Notes: generated by a model not told the origin, from the sequence alone. 64,000 nucleotides of DNA from Pelagophyceae sp. CCMP2097 (GCA_026770575.1 MU657177.1:104516-168515); one strand, 5' to 3'. Positions 53,873 through 64,000 are shown, counted from the stretch's first letter. Made by a program: numbers and translations.

Positions 53873-54345
53873 TGAATCAGACGTGCCACGTGCCGCCGCC
53901 GCGCGCGGCCCTCCCCCAAGAGCGAGGCCCAAACTCGGCGCGTAGGTACCCGTCGCGGTTCTGACCGAGCAGGCGAGGCTTGGACGACTGCGCGACTTTT
54001 TTTAGAGGACCCCGGCAATAGGAATTCCTACCGCGGCCTCATCAAGGCGACACATTTTCCGATAACTAATCCGAGTGTCCAGAGATCACGAATCAGATTG
54101 CCTGACAGCGCCGAAGGCCCTCTCTGCGAGGGGATCCGTGCAAAGCCGCTCCTCTGCGAGGGGATGTGTGCAAAGTCGCCTTGCACGGGACGCCCGGACG
54201 CCTCCCCGCGGGCGCAGACGAGCGTGCCATGAGCATGTCGCGGTGGGCGTACGATTGTGGCCTCCTGCTGTCCCTCGGAAAGCGCCCGGGTGATGAGGCA
54301 TGAGGGGTTTTATTTATTGAGGAATTCCTAGAGTGATCATTCGCT
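53873..54345. other. Intergenic with tandem repeat and palindromes, no gene
   Basis: Contains a 31-bp unit repeated twice (54118-54180, ctctgcgaggggat...gtgcaaag) and two ggaattcc palindromes (near 54022 and 54322). Confidence 0.7.
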
Positions 54346-55990
54346 TTACGAGCCGCCCTCGAGGAGGAGCGGCTTTTTGGGGCCTGCGGCGACGAGGTTG
54401 AGCTTCATCTGTGCTTTTGCGGCCTTTTCCAGTTTTTCGCGCGGCATGCTCGTGTCCGCGGCGATGCCAGCGAGCTCCGCAAGCGTCGAATCGGCGAGTA
54501 TGTGCAGATCGTCTTCCTTTGCGCCTACATTCAAAAAGCGTCTCAGAAGCTAGTGCAAAAGCGCCTCGGGGGCTCCCGCAAAAGCCGTCTCGGGAGCTCC
54601 CGCGTCCGACGGACAAATCCCCGCGAGCCGCCATTCCGAGTCGACGACGCACCGAGCGCGGTCCACGTGGCCTTGAGCTGCAGCGTCTCCTGCATCGTCT
54701 GCTTGGTCGCTTTTGTTTCCGCCTTGGCGGCTTTCGCCTTGACGGCGGCGGCGTGCTTCGCGTGCTTGCCGGCGTCAAGGCACCCCCCAAAATGCGCCGC
54801 CCTTGGAGAATCATCGTCGCGGTCCAGGACGTCGCGATCCAGGAAGGACTCGCCGCACTTTGGGCAGTCGTCTAGCAAGCCGAGGAGGAAGGCGGCGCCG
54901 TCGTCGTTGCCAGTCACTTTCTTGGTCGCCCTCCGCTGCCTCGACGCCCTCGCCCCTGCCAACTTCAAGCTCGCCTCGCGCGCTTGGCCGAGGGCGTCCT
55001 TTCGAGCGCGGTCTGAGATGTGGTACTCCCAAAAGCCAAAAGTGTCTGAGCATTTGGAGCACTCGACTTTGTTGTGGTAGTCTCCTACGCGATAGGCTAT
55101 CACGGAAATTGCCAGAGTTCCACACGGTTGGACCCACCTGCAGAATACTCGTACGCTTGGCCGCATTTCTTGCACTCATGCTTCGCGGTGCAACACCCAA
55201 ACTCGCACAGGCACGTCGAGCAGTTGAACGTGCGCAGGCCCGTCATCATCAAATTGTAGGACCAGTCCGGGTTGCCTACGTCCAAATCATATCACAGTGT
55301 ATCACGCACACATGTCTACATCAGACCATATCCCAGTAGATTATCCCAGCCATCACCCCTCTGCCCGGATTACTCTCCGGCGCGCGTCGAGCCTCTGAGG
55401 GGCTCGCCTCAGTGTTCCCGCTCGCGGCTCCGTCGTGCCTCGATTTTCAGCCTCGCCGACACTGATCGCGTGACCCTCAGATTTCGATTCGCCCCAGGGC
55501 TCGTCGCAGCGCGGGCACCGCAGCCGCGTCCGCTTGCAGCCGTCGTTCGTGCGCAGGATCGTCTTGGCAGCGGAGCCCGACGCGTCCCTTGCACCCTTCG
55601 CCGAGTCGCCGATTTCCGGCCGCGTGAGCCGCTCCAGAGCCGTGACAAGGGCTTGGAACGCGCGCGTCGCGCCTAGCGGAAAGTGCGACGAGCGGCTCCG
55701 GGAGCACTCGAGGAAGAGCCAACGACGGTGCAGTTTCCGACGCTGCTTTGTGTCACCGTCGAAGCCTCGGAGCTTGTCCGGATGAATGGCCCGCGCCAGC
55801 TTCCTGTACGCCTGCTGGAGCGCCGCCACGTCCGACGCATCCAGCGGTTCCGCCGAACCGAGCGAGAGGACGGCCTCGTCGTCGCCGCCTTCCGAAAGGT
55901 CGAGGACTTTACGCGCAAGGTCGATCGCACACGTCTTCGTGTCCCGCGTCTCGCCGCCGCCAGACGCGCGCTTCTTCTCCCGCAGCGCCT
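54346..55990 (-). CDS. J-domain plus zinc-ribbon protein
   Basis: A multi-exon minus-strand gene. From the acceptor near 55990: ALREKKRASGGGETRD, then a J domain (VAALQQAYRKLARAIHPDKLRG, with HPD) interrupted by an intron before GATRAFQALVTALERL. Next CPRCDEPWGES, then an exon NPDWSYNLMMTGLRTFNCSTCL with a Cys array (CLCEFGCCTAKHECKKCGQAYEYSAG) spliced to DYHNKVECSKCSDTFGFWEY; then LLDDCPKCGESF and a Lys/Ala-rich helix. Last exon: EDDLHILADSTLAELAGIAA ... PLLLEGGS (stop 54346). At least six CxxC-type pairs suggest two or three zinc ribbons behind the J domain. First exon unresolved. Confidence 0.65.
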
Positions 55991-56031
55991 AGCATTGAAC
56001 GGTGTCGGGAGCCTCGAAAAGCGATTCATCG

Positions 56032-56652
56032 TCACACAAGGGTCGTCACCTTGACGAGCAGCTCGATGATCTCCTCCGTCGACCCCATCACACTCACGCC
56101 CTGCTTCGCCGCCAGCTTCTTCAGCTCGGCGGCCTTGAGCGAGAAAGGGGACCGGACGTCGTCCAAGCCGTCGAGAGCGAGCTGCTCGGCTTTGCAGGCA
56201 GAATCGAGCTTCAGCCGCCAAACGAGCGTGCCTTTATCCCCGCCGCCGGAGACGCCGGCGGCCTTGCACAAACGCTTCAGCTCCGCCGCGCCGAGCAACT
56301 CCCAGTCGTCGGCCGCCGGCGCCGGCGCCGCCTTGCGCTTCTTGGCCGCAGCGGCACCGCCGCCGCCAGAGGCCGCGGCGCCGCGCGAGGCCGCGTTTCC
56401 GCCCGCGGCCGCGCGGATCTCGGCGGCCTTTGCGTCGTGCTCCTCCTGCGTTAGGATGCCGTCGGCGAGGAGGGCCGCCGTCTTCGCCAGCGCCGACTCT
56501 GACGCCGCGTCGTCGGTCGTCGGTGCTTTTGTCCTCGCCCGCTTCGGCGGCCCGTGCTGCGCGCGGATCTCCGCCACCGTATCGTCGTGCTCCTCCTGCG
56601 TCAGGACGCCGTCGGCCAGCAGCTCCGCCGTCCGCTGCAGCGCCCGCTCCAT
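56032..56652 (-). CDS. SAP-domain protein with duplicated SHOCT-like motif
   Basis: Single exon from ATG 56652 (MERALQRTAELLADGVLTQE) to 56032, 206 aa. Two copies of a short helical motif (LLADGVLTQEEHD and LLADGILTQEEHD) are spaced by a basic linker. Then come a Lys/Ala-rich stretch and two SAP-like motifs: LLGAAELKRLCKAAGVSG and SLKAAELKKLAAKQGVSV. SAP motifs bind DNA or RNA and the basic linker could be a nuclear signal. The frame is open upstream of 56652. Divergent from WD40 copy W3. Confidence 0.65.
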   Translation of the reverse strand: MERALQRTAELLADGVLTQEEHDDTVAEIRAQHGPPKRARTKAPTTDDAASESALAKTAALLADGILTQEEHDAKAAEIRAAAGGNAASRGAAASGGGGAAAAKKRKAAPAPAADDWELLGAAELKRLCKAAGVSGGGDKGTLVWRLKLDSACKAEQLALDGLDDVRSPFSLKAAELKKLAAKQGVSVMGSTEEIIELLVKVTTLV

Positions 56653-56785
56653 CGGCGCCTTTGATGAGCGTTTTCCAAACGCCCCGGGGTAAAGTTCAAA
56701 AGTTCCGATCGCGATCGGCGATCGTCGACGACCAACGACCGTTCCACCTGCAGTACGAGCGGGGGGGCCGGCCCTCGCGAGCGCC

Positions 56786-57452
56786 ATGCCGCGACGCGCC
56801 GCCGCGGCGCGCTCAGCCGCGGCAGTCCTCGAGGTCCTCGAATTGAGCGACCTCCGCGCGCTTGTCCTCCGGCTGGCGGCATCACCGAACGGGCTTCTTG
56901 TCACGAAACGAGTCGCTCGAGGCGGGCGCGCCGTCGCGCCGGCCATGCCCAGGCTCGTTTTGGAAAGACCGCATCCTGAAGGGCACGGCAATCCTCAGGG
57001 GGCACACCGGCTCCGTCTCGTGGTGCGCGCTCTCGCCCGACGGCAAGGGCATCGCGACGGCGGGCGAGGACGGAATGGCGCGGCTCTGGGACGCCGAGAC
57101 AGGCGCGCTGCTGCTGACGCTCGAGGGGCACACCTGCTGGATCATGAGCTGCGCGTTCTCGCCCGACGGCAAGCGCCTCGTGACGGCGAGCCGTGACAAG
57201 ACGGCGAAGCTCTGGGACGCCAAGACGGGCGTGCTGCTGACGACGCTCGAGGGGCACACCGACTCCGTCGACAGCTGCGCGTTCTCGCCCGATAGCGAGC
57301 GCGTCGTGACGACGAGCTTGGACAAGACGGCGCGGCTGTGGGACGCCGAGACGGGCGCGCTGCAGGTGACGCTCGAGGGGCACACTCGCAGCATCCACAA
57401 CTGCGCGTTCTCGCCCGACGGCAAGCGCATCGTCACCAGTCCCATCGTCTGA
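56786..57452 (+). pseudogene. WD40-repeat protein, copy W3, frame-shifted and truncated
   Basis: Starts MPRRAAAARSAAAVLEVLEL with the family cap (LAASPNGLLVTKRVARGG). A one-base difference (gttttgg where copy W2 has gtctgg) near 56960 shifts the frame just before WKDRILKGTAILRGHTG. Four blades follow (57000-57440), then homology ends abruptly at RIVTS, where AT-rich DNA begins. A blade remnant (ASRDETARLWNA) reappears at about 57868-57903, so a segment of about 420 bp seems to have been inserted in, or joined to, a longer propeller gene. Confidence 0.7.
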
Positions 57453-57860
57453 AAATCAATGCAATTTTCGAAAATAACGCAATTTTTGAAAATCGCAAAA
57501 TTAAAATTTATTAGATTTTAGACGCCACTTAGCGCATTCGACGCGCGCTGACGCGGCGAGTCCGATTCCGCTACTTATAGCGTGTTTTGCGATAGTCATC
57601 ATTTTTAGCGATAAACGTCATTTGACGTTCGCACAACGGCTTTTTTGATACTATCTTACTCCAGGTCCGCCAAGGCTCGGGGTGAAAAAAGCAAGCCAGG
57701 CACCGAGGCGCGTTTAAATAGGATGCCGACGAGTGAAGACGATCCCACGGGCGAAAGCGGCCATAAAAAAAAGAACTATCAAGAACGTTCCTCGGATTCT
57801 TTTCGGCGACATGCCCTGGTGCAAATACGTAGTACGGCCCCCTTCGAGAGCCTGGAATGC
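57453..57860. mobile_element. AT-rich insert-like segment between WD40 remnants
   Basis: 57455-57660 is strikingly AT-rich compared with flanking DNA, and 57660-57860 is mixed. It separates WD40 blade sequence on both sides in the same orientation. I could not find convincing terminal inverted repeats, target duplications or coding sequence, so its class is unknown. Confidence 0.4.
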
Positions 57861-58116
57861 CGGATGCGAGCCGCGACGAGACGGCGCGGCTCTGGAACGC
57901 CGCTTTCTAAGCATTCTCCTCGGACTCGGACTTTGGGACTTCCCGGGCGGCGGGGCGTCGTTGTCTTGAGGTCTTCTGGGGGTCCGTCTCCGGGGGTCCG
58001 TCGAGGCGCAAGTCGTATGGCGGGGACTGCCCACCGAGGGGAGTCGGAAGCGCGAGGTTACTCCAGCAGAGAGTTCACCAATAGTCTTCTTCTTATGCGC
58101 TCCGAGGTGGTCGAGT

Positions 58117-59475
58117 TCACCAGGGGATTTCCTTGCCGTCCTCGCAGTTGATAAATTTCCCCGTCTTGTCCATGTCGGCGCCGGCGACCTCGTGGAGGAC
58201 GCGCATGGCGCCGTCGGATGCGTCGACTGCACCCTCGATTTCCCAGATGTGCGAGTACTTTGCCGTCATCTCCGTCTTGTTGAACCCCGGGTGCAGCAAA
58301 ACAACCGAGACGCCCTTGGACTTGAGCTCCTGCGCCAGCAGCGCCGCCATGATGTTGCACGCCGCGCGAGACCTGCGTTGGGGTGACGGAGCGTTTGCGC
58401 GACTGGTGCTCACATGTGATGGCCGTAGTCTCCGCCTTCCGGGTTTTGCGTGAACCGCCACTCCACGCTCCCCGCCTGCGACGTGATGACCACGGCGCGC
58501 GACCCGGGCAGCAGGCCGCCGGCCTGGACGAGGGCCGACGTGACGCGGAGCGGGCCTAAGAAGGACCGCGTCCGGGCGCGCGACAGACTGCATCGTCAAA
58601 AGTCCCAAAGTGAGATGCGTCGGGATGCTCCGCGGCGACGACGGATGCCCCACAGTTGTACTCACCGATGGCGCAAATGTTGATTTGTTTCAACTGCTCC
58701 TCGAAATTCAAAGTTCCCTCCATCACAGACTCCGACGGCCCGTAAAAGTACCCGGCGTTGTTGATCAACACGTCGATCGGGCCCTTCTCCGAGACGACGC
58801 GCTTCGCCTGAAACGAGCCTCGACAAAAGGCTTTGGAGAAAAAAAGGCGTTGGAAACAAGGCGCGTACCCACGTGTTGATGGCGTCCATGTCCGTGACAT
58901 CAACCCCGTCGTACGCCGTCGCGATGCCGTCCAGCTCCGGCCCGAACTTGCGGCACAGCACAATCACCTCGGCGCCCGACGCGGCGGCGCGCCTGCGTGG
59001 GGGACGCGATGACGCGACTGACGCGTGTCACCTTTGCCATTGTAAGCATGAAAAGGCTCCAACAAAGCGACAACGGCACGACGGCGAGGCGCCCCGGGCT
59101 TCCCGTGCGGCGACGACGAGCGCCTCGGCCTTAGGGCAATTGGCTCTTTGGCGCCTCTGCGCGTCGCCGCGCGTCCCTCTTTCGTTTTCTTTGGGTCCTT
59201 TCAATCGGCGTCGACGCAGGCACTCACTTTGTGATCTCGAGCCCCAGGCCGCGGTTGCCGCCGGTGACGACGACGCGCTTTCCAGCGAAAAACTTGGGGT
59301 CGAAAACCGAACCGATGTTCAGGTAACGCTCATCCTTCGTCGCCTTCGCATTCTCGAAACGCGCCGTCTGGTCGGCGATGGAGTAGTCGGTGGCCATGCG
59401 GATCGTGCGTCGGGTCGGCGCGCGCAGGGCGGCGGCGGTGCCTGCGAGGAGCGCGATCGCCGATCGGAGCGTCAT
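58117..59475 (-). CDS. Short-chain dehydrogenase/reductase with N-terminal targeting sequence
   Basis: Five phase-consistent exons: 59228-59475, 58869-58992, 58666-58807, 58414-58555, 58117-58372 (303 aa). N-terminus [20 protein letters not shown] is a signal-like segment followed by RRT, compatible with a bipartite plastid leader in a stramenopile. NAD(P) motif [14 protein letters not shown], then [26 protein letters not shown] and, across an intron, [20 protein letters not shown]. The last corresponds to the active-site YxxxK region, but the Lys position is Arg here and the Tyr position relative to it is displaced, so normal catalysis is doubtful. Substrate unknown. Confidence 0.85.
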
Positions 59476-59750
59476 TGTTGATTTTAACATTTTGACGCCT
59501 TTTGACGCCTTCGTGCATTCCGGAAAGAAATCGCCACCGCGCGAAAGGACGCGCGGGAGTTGTGCGACGTGGCAGTCTGCTTCCGATGGAAAGGCGCTCA
59601 GGATTTTCAGGAATGTTGTCATCGACAAGGCCTGCAACCCCTCCAAGCGCAGGAGCGCCGTCACGCAGCGATGCGCCACGACGCTGCGTTCGTTTCCCTG
59701 ACTCTTCGCCGAACCTTTTCGGTGATCGACACGCGTACCAATCGTGCGCC

Positions 59751-60987
59751 ATGCTGCGGCTCGTCGTTTCTCTCGCGCTCGCCGGCGCCTCTGCGCAGAT
59801 GGAGGGCATGGGCGGCCTCGGCTCGGGCCGCCGCATGCGCGACAAGGTGCGACGTACTGACCTTTGCAACGCCTCTCGACGCGTCTGCGTTCGGTAGGAG
59901 CCGCAAGCTGTAAAATCGGACCTCAAGTGCATCAAGTGCGACGTCTGCGAGATGGCCGTGGACGCCATCTACGACAAAGTGGAGGTGGACCGGAAAGCGG
60001 CGCCGGTCATCTCGGTCAACACGCGGCCCGGCGCGCCCAAGACCAAGAAGTCGACGTTCTCAGAGGCCGACGTCAACGCAATCGTCTACGACGCCTGCAA
60101 CCGCCGCAAGGATGTCGGAGACTGGCTCTGGTGCGTCTGAGCGGGGCGGCCTTGTTCCTTGTTCCTTGATGCCTTTATCGTCCTAGACAGACGCGGTCTC
60201 ACAGGTACGTCGACGTCGTCGACTCGGCGGCGCCGGCGGGCGGCGATGCTTGGCGCGCGTTGACGAAGAAGGAGAAGGCTTCGGGCGACTCTTACTTGAT
60301 GGTCGAGTCGCGGAAGGCTATCTCCAAGCAAAGAAAGGTCATCCGGAAATGGGACCGCGAGTCAGCCACCATCCGGCAGTCCTGCGCAAACCTCTTCGAG
60401 GACGAGATCCAGGATCTCGACGAGTGCGTGCTTCGACGTGCCAAAGATTACAGCCCCGCGGCGACGCACGCCGTAGGCTCATCGTCCCTCTGTGGCGCGG
60501 CGACCTGAATCTCAAGGCGGCCAAGGCGCTGGCGTGCAAGGACCTGTCGAACCGCTGCGGCTCTGCTCGCGCCAAGGCGCCGGCGGGCCGCGAAGACTTT
60601 CCGTTTGAAGAGCAGGACGCTTCACTGTTGGATACTGAGAAGATGATGGACAATATGGCAGCCCAAGGTGAATGATTGCCAAGGGGGGATGCCTTGATCT
60701 CGGAATTGCAGGATTGGGCCCTTTTTGGGGTTGATGTCGGCATTCCTTACGCCGAATCCCTTTGAATCTCGCCATTCCTAGGCATGCCCATGGTCATGCA
60801 GTCTCGCGAGGACATGATGGACGAGCTGCTGGAGCAGCTGATGAGCGAGGGCATGTCGGCGGAGGAGGCGAAAGAGTTCATGGATGAGACGACTAAAAAC
60901 GTGCGTGGCCGGCGTCCGGCGGACGCGTTCGAAAAGAAGCGTCCGAAAAAAACACCCAGACGCGCACATCGCATCAATGCACGATAG
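59751..60987 (+). CDS. Secreted Cys-rich protein, saposin/canopy-like
   Basis: Five phase-consistent exons: 59751-59846, 59898-60130, 60205-60423, 60477-60667, 60782-60987 (314 aa). Signal peptide [16 protein letters not shown]. Cys pattern [18 protein letters not shown], a middle C in [23 protein letters not shown] and [10 protein letters not shown] resembles the saposin-like fold of canopy (DUF3456) proteins, which are ER-lumen chaperone partners in animals. The C-terminal part is Met/Glu-rich helical ([22 protein letters not shown]), ending in a basic tail without a KDEL-type signal. The family link is by Cys pattern only. Confidence 0.7.
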
Positions 60988-61529
60988 GTGAACGGCGGCG
61001 GCGACGCGCTGGAAGGCGGCGCGCCGGACCTCTAAAACGCTGCCAATACTTAAAATTTGAAGCGACGGAGCTCGCCGGGCATCGGGGCCGCCCGCGGCGT
61101 CGTCGCGTCGCGAGGTCGCATTTTACCAACGTCCGTTGGGTCCCGCATTACGCGGGTGAACCTTTTCCATCGGGATCCCTGAGCCTATTGGAATTTCCAT
61201 AGGGATCCCCTAGCCCGAGTCGGAGTCCATTGGAATTTCCATCGGAAAGCATCCCTGCCCGGCCACTGTGGTGGGCGCGGGGTATAGATGCGACCCGGCT
61301 GCCTCACGAGTTGCCTCGTACACCCTCGAAGCGCCGCGGAAGACACAAAATGCCAAGCGATTCCCCTCGAGAGGCCAAGTCTCGGTTCCCAGAGAGGACC
61401 AACCGCGGCGGCAGCCGGTGCAAAGGCGACTACGTCGTAAACTTTAATTAAACCGGGAGTGCGGTCCCCTCGGCGGCGCCTGGCGGCGCCGCGTCTTCGG
61501 ACCGCCGTGTTGACTCCTTTTCCTTCGCC
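60988..61529. other. Intergenic, short inverted repeats, no gene
   Basis: At 61160-61235 the words gggatccc and ttggaatttccat alternate in palindromic arrangement. A plus-strand ORF at 61230-61451 has no recognisable features. Confidence 0.6.
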
Positions 61530-62094
61530 TCATTCGTCCTTTTCCTTCATCTCAACCGGCGTGTAAACGATGGCGTCCTTCTCAAACGTCACAATCGCCT
61601 GCGCCGCAGCTCCGCACGCGTGTTGGGCGGGGCGCCGGGTCGCGTTTACGGGACCGTGCAATAACGGGGCAAAGGGCAGTTGAAACGTACCCTCTTGTAA
61701 TCCGCCCGCTTGTAGGCGATGAGTCGTGATCGTCCATGGATGCGCTTCTTCTTGCCGTCAATGTTCTCCGTCATGACCTAACAGGGCGTTAGAAGCCCCG
61801 CGCACGACGGCAAAGAGGCCCGAGCGTGCAAGGGCGCGCAAAACGCACCTTTTTCACCGGCAACTTGTAAATCTGCGTCAGATATTCGCGGACCTATCGA
61901 GGAGCGTCGGCCCGCAGCGCACCAGGCCGCGCAAACGCTCCTCAAAGGTTGACGAAAGGTGAACGTACCTCGAATTTACCCATCTTCGGCGGGATACGAA
62001 ACACTGCCTGCACTGGCCGCGTCTTGTGACCGAGCCACCGGATGTTGATCAGCGCCATGTACATGTTCGGGAAGAACTCAAAGGGCGTGCGCAT
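61530..62094 (-). CDS. Mitochondrial large-subunit ribosomal protein uL23m
   Basis: Four short exons, all in phase: 61969-62094, 61849-61893, 61691-61777, 61530-61598; only 108 aa, so single-frame ORF finding misses it. Reads MRTPFEFFPNMYMALINIRW, then PVQAVFRIPPKMGKFE, VREYLTQIYKLPVKK, VMTENIDGKKKRIHG and ADYKR joined to AIVTFEKDAIVYTPVEM. The order 'FRIP-M-(8)-YL-IY-PV-V-T...DYK-A-V' is the pattern of mitochondrial L23. Introns are 75, 71 and 92 bp. It shares a 108-bp upstream gap with the divergent methionine aminopeptidase gene. Confidence 0.85.
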
Positions 62095-62202
62095 CGTGCC
62101 GCAGAGGCGGGCGACGCCGCCCACAAAAAAAATGAGTCGCCTAAAACTCAGCGATCTTCCCAAGTTGACCCGGGAAGCGCGTTCTTCTTCCAAACCAGAC
62201 CC
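62095..62202. promoter_or_regulatory. Short divergent intergenic region, candidate bidirectional promoter
   Basis: 108 bp between the uL23m start codon (minus) and the chosen MetAP start (plus). Contains an A-rich run (caaaaaaaatgag). No known motif identified. The size depends on the MetAP start being correct. Confidence 0.35.
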
Positions 62203-63652
62203 ATGTCGCGCCGAGCGCTGAGCGAGGCGGCGAAGCGCGCGACGTTCCTGCCGCAGCACATCCCGCGGCCGGCGTATTCGCAGACTGGGGTCGTGCCGCC
62301 ACCGCTGCCGTGGGCAATCGTCCATACTGATGAAGTGATCCTCCGGTGCGTGTTGGATCGTGCGCATGCATGGGTCGTGCGCACGCACGCATGCACGGCG
62401 CATGCATGGATCGTGCGCACACGCGGCCCATGGACATGTACGTTTGGCGGTGGCGACGTTGGCACACGTAGGTTGCGCCACGCGGCCAAAGTCGCGCGGA
62501 AGATGTGAGCGCCTTGCACGTCTCGACCGAGGCCCTATCCACGACCGCGCCAGGCTCGACCTCTCGCTGCTGCTCGCGGAGCCGGGGATCTCTACGGATG
62601 AAATCGACGTCCAGGTCCACGACGCCATCGCGCGCGAGGGCGCGTATCCCGCACCTCTAAACTACGCCGGGTTCCCAAAGTCCGTCTGCTCCTCCGTCAA
62701 CGCCGTCGTCTGCCACGGCATCCCGGACGCCTACGTCCTCCAAGCCGGCGACGTGCGTCCGTTTCCTCGGGGGACGCTCGAGACACAGCACCGTCGCAGA
62801 TCGTCAGCTTTGACGTCTCCGTCTTCTACGGCGGCGTCTACGGCGACAACTGCGGGTGCGTCTTCCGTGGCACGCCGCATGCCTCGGGAGAGGGGCCTCT
62901 TGTGTACGCCGCCCTTCGGAGACCTCGCGCGCCCTCGTGAGACGGAACAACGCACTTAGGACCGTCATCGTCAAGGGCGGCCCGGAGGACGCGCGGGGGT
63001 GCGTCGGACCTTTGGGCGTCTGTGTGGACGACTCGTCGACGAGGAGTCGCCAATCGTCGACGTGAAGGATTTAGGCGACTCCTCGTCGACGTGACGCAAA
63101 AGGCGATGGACGCCGCCATCACCACCGTCTACCCGGGCGGCTGCCTCACCTCCGTCGGCACCGCCATCTCCGACTTGGCCGACGAGCACAAGTTCGGCGT
63201 CGTGGAGAGATACTGCGGTGCGCTCGGCGGGTCAAACGAGCGGGGTACGGCCTCCGCGCTTCGCACACATCGAGGCTAGGCCACGGCATCGGGGAGATGT
63301 TCCACCTGCCGCCGCTGGTGCAGCACACGCGCAACCGCGCAAAGTTCGAGCTGCTGCCGGGGCACGTCTTCACCATCGAGCCCATGTCAGTTTGCATAGG
63401 AATGTCGATTCCTATATGCGAAGCTGCTTGAGCCACGCTTCCTCCGCGCACATTCCTTTCGCAGGCTGACCGAGGGCCGCCCCGAGGTGACTGTGCTGGA
63501 AGACGACTGGACAGTACGTGTCCTGAATCGACGTTTCAATGCCCAAACGCCTTTCTTAGGTCGTCACCAACGACGGTTCTCGCGCGGCGCAGTTCGAGCA
63601 CATGGTCCTCGTCACGACAGACGGCTACGAGGTCCTCACCGTCCTCGACTGA
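62203..63652 (+). CDS. Methionine aminopeptidase type 1 (probably organellar, MAP1D-like)
   Basis: Nine phase-consistent exons: 62203-62345, 62472-62504, 62554-62752, 62800-62855, 62960-62998, 63075-63217, 63280-63385, 63465-63513, 63560-63652 (286 aa). Removes initiator Met. All five metal ligands are visible: the two Asp in FDVSVFYGGVYGDN, His in CGHGIGEMFH (rebuilt over an intron), Glu in VFTIEPM and Glu in AAQFEHM. The substrate-side segment YPAPLNYAGFPKSVCSSVN is classic MetAP1. No zinc-finger N-terminus is present, as in mitochondrial/plastid MetAPs, and the first 25 residues are Arg/Ala-rich (MSRRALSEAAKRATFLPQHI). An AATAAA at 63663-63668 follows the stop. Confidence 0.93.
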
Positions 63653-63662
63653 CCCTTTCCCC

Positions 63663-63668
63663 AATAAA
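63663..63668 (+). terminator. Polyadenylation signal AATAAA
   Basis: Eleven bases downstream of the aminopeptidase stop codon in otherwise GC-rich DNA; position and context fit a poly(A) signal. Confidence 0.6.
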
Positions 63669-63732
63669 AGCTCCAACATTTGCCCCTTGAAAATTCCGGG
63701 CTCCGAGAATGCCGGAAATCATATTGCGAGCT

Positions 63733-63845
63733 TTTTTTCCAAGTTCACCGCAACAACGGACGCGAAGGAGTTTTTTTTATCAAGTTCACCGCAACGGACG
63801 CGAAGGCAACGGGACGGAAGCGCGAAGGCAACGGGACGCAAGGAG
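63733..63845. repeat. Degenerate tandem repeats at the right edge
   Basis: The word ccaagttcaccgcaac(aa)cggacgcgaagg occurs twice, separated by a T-run, followed by two copies of gcgaaggcaacgggacg. 63846-64000 shows no gene. Confidence 0.7.
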
Positions 63846-64000
63846 CCGAAACTTGAGGACCTGGTGGGAAACTGAATCCTCGCTGGAGGTCGAGAAAGCT
63901 TGCTTGCTTAAGATCCACCCTGGGTAGCTTCGAAGGTTTCGATTCGTTCTGGAACCACTGGCAGCTCGAAGACCTCGGCTTCGAGCGGAGACCTTCGTTC

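Noticed and set aside
1..64000. CRISPR arrays, rRNA genes, prokaryotic operons or ribosome-binding sites
   Set aside because: None seen; spliced genes and eukaryote-specific families fill the window.

Overview
This is a nuclear fragment of a GC-rich, intron-bearing eukaryote and almost certainly comes from an alga. Conserved genes are cut by many short introns (48-207 bp where I could fix both ends), mostly GT-AG with a few GC-AG. Coding DNA is very GC-rich; AT-rich patches are short and coincide with mobile or repeat DNA. A bZIP protein with a C-terminal PAS/LOV-like domain (23640-25867), TTAGGG-type repeats and a signal-plus-transit style leader on an SDR enzyme point to a stramenopile, and a pelagophyte such as Aureococcus would fit. 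The lineage is an inference, not a measurement.

Layout, 1-33 kb (mostly ordinary housekeeping genes): a 5'-cut DEAD-box helicase of the Dbp4/DDX10 type; an FAD amine oxidase; an amino-acid transporter; a large strawberry-notch (SBNO) helicase-like gene; a prolyl-4-hydroxylase-like dioxygenase; a WD40 gene with frame breaks; TOM40 divergent from a rhomboid protease; a poorly resolved membrane-protein region; 3-phosphoglycerate dehydrogenase; the bZIP-PAS regulator; a long-chain polyprenyl diphosphate synthase divergent from a DUF1279 membrane protein; then two low-complexity hypothetical genes. Layout, 33-36.4 kb: a BTB(T1)-Kelch protein and the splicing factor ISY1.

Layout, 36.4-51.2 kb, is the unusual part: a repeat-rich segment with at least five intact to broken copies of a MYND-RING-Sel1 gene family on both strands, a tRNA-like (SINE-like) element with an A-rich tail, a five-unit interstitial TTAGGG tract, a 5'-truncated LINE inserted inside a MYND exon, a decayed WD40 paralogue, and two 326-bp near-identical copies of a miniature inverted-repeat transposon, each with a perfect 8-bp target duplication. 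An ankyrin/acidic gene, a CWF19-like fragment and a two-SANT Myb gene lie among these.

Layout, 51.2-64 kb: a secretory J-domain protein, an R2R3 MYB, a J-domain/zinc-ribbon protein, a SAP-domain protein divergent from a truncated WD40 copy, an SDR, a saposin/canopy-like secreted protein, mitochondrial ribosomal protein uL23m and, divergently, a type-1 methionine aminopeptidase. Several genes serve mitochondria (TOM40, polyprenyl synthase, DUF1279, uL23m, probably the aminopeptidase). No prokaryotic operons, rRNA genes, CRISPR arrays or confident tRNA genes were seen. Splice sites given as exact were chosen by reading-phase agreement plus protein-family similarity recalled from knowledge; no search was run.
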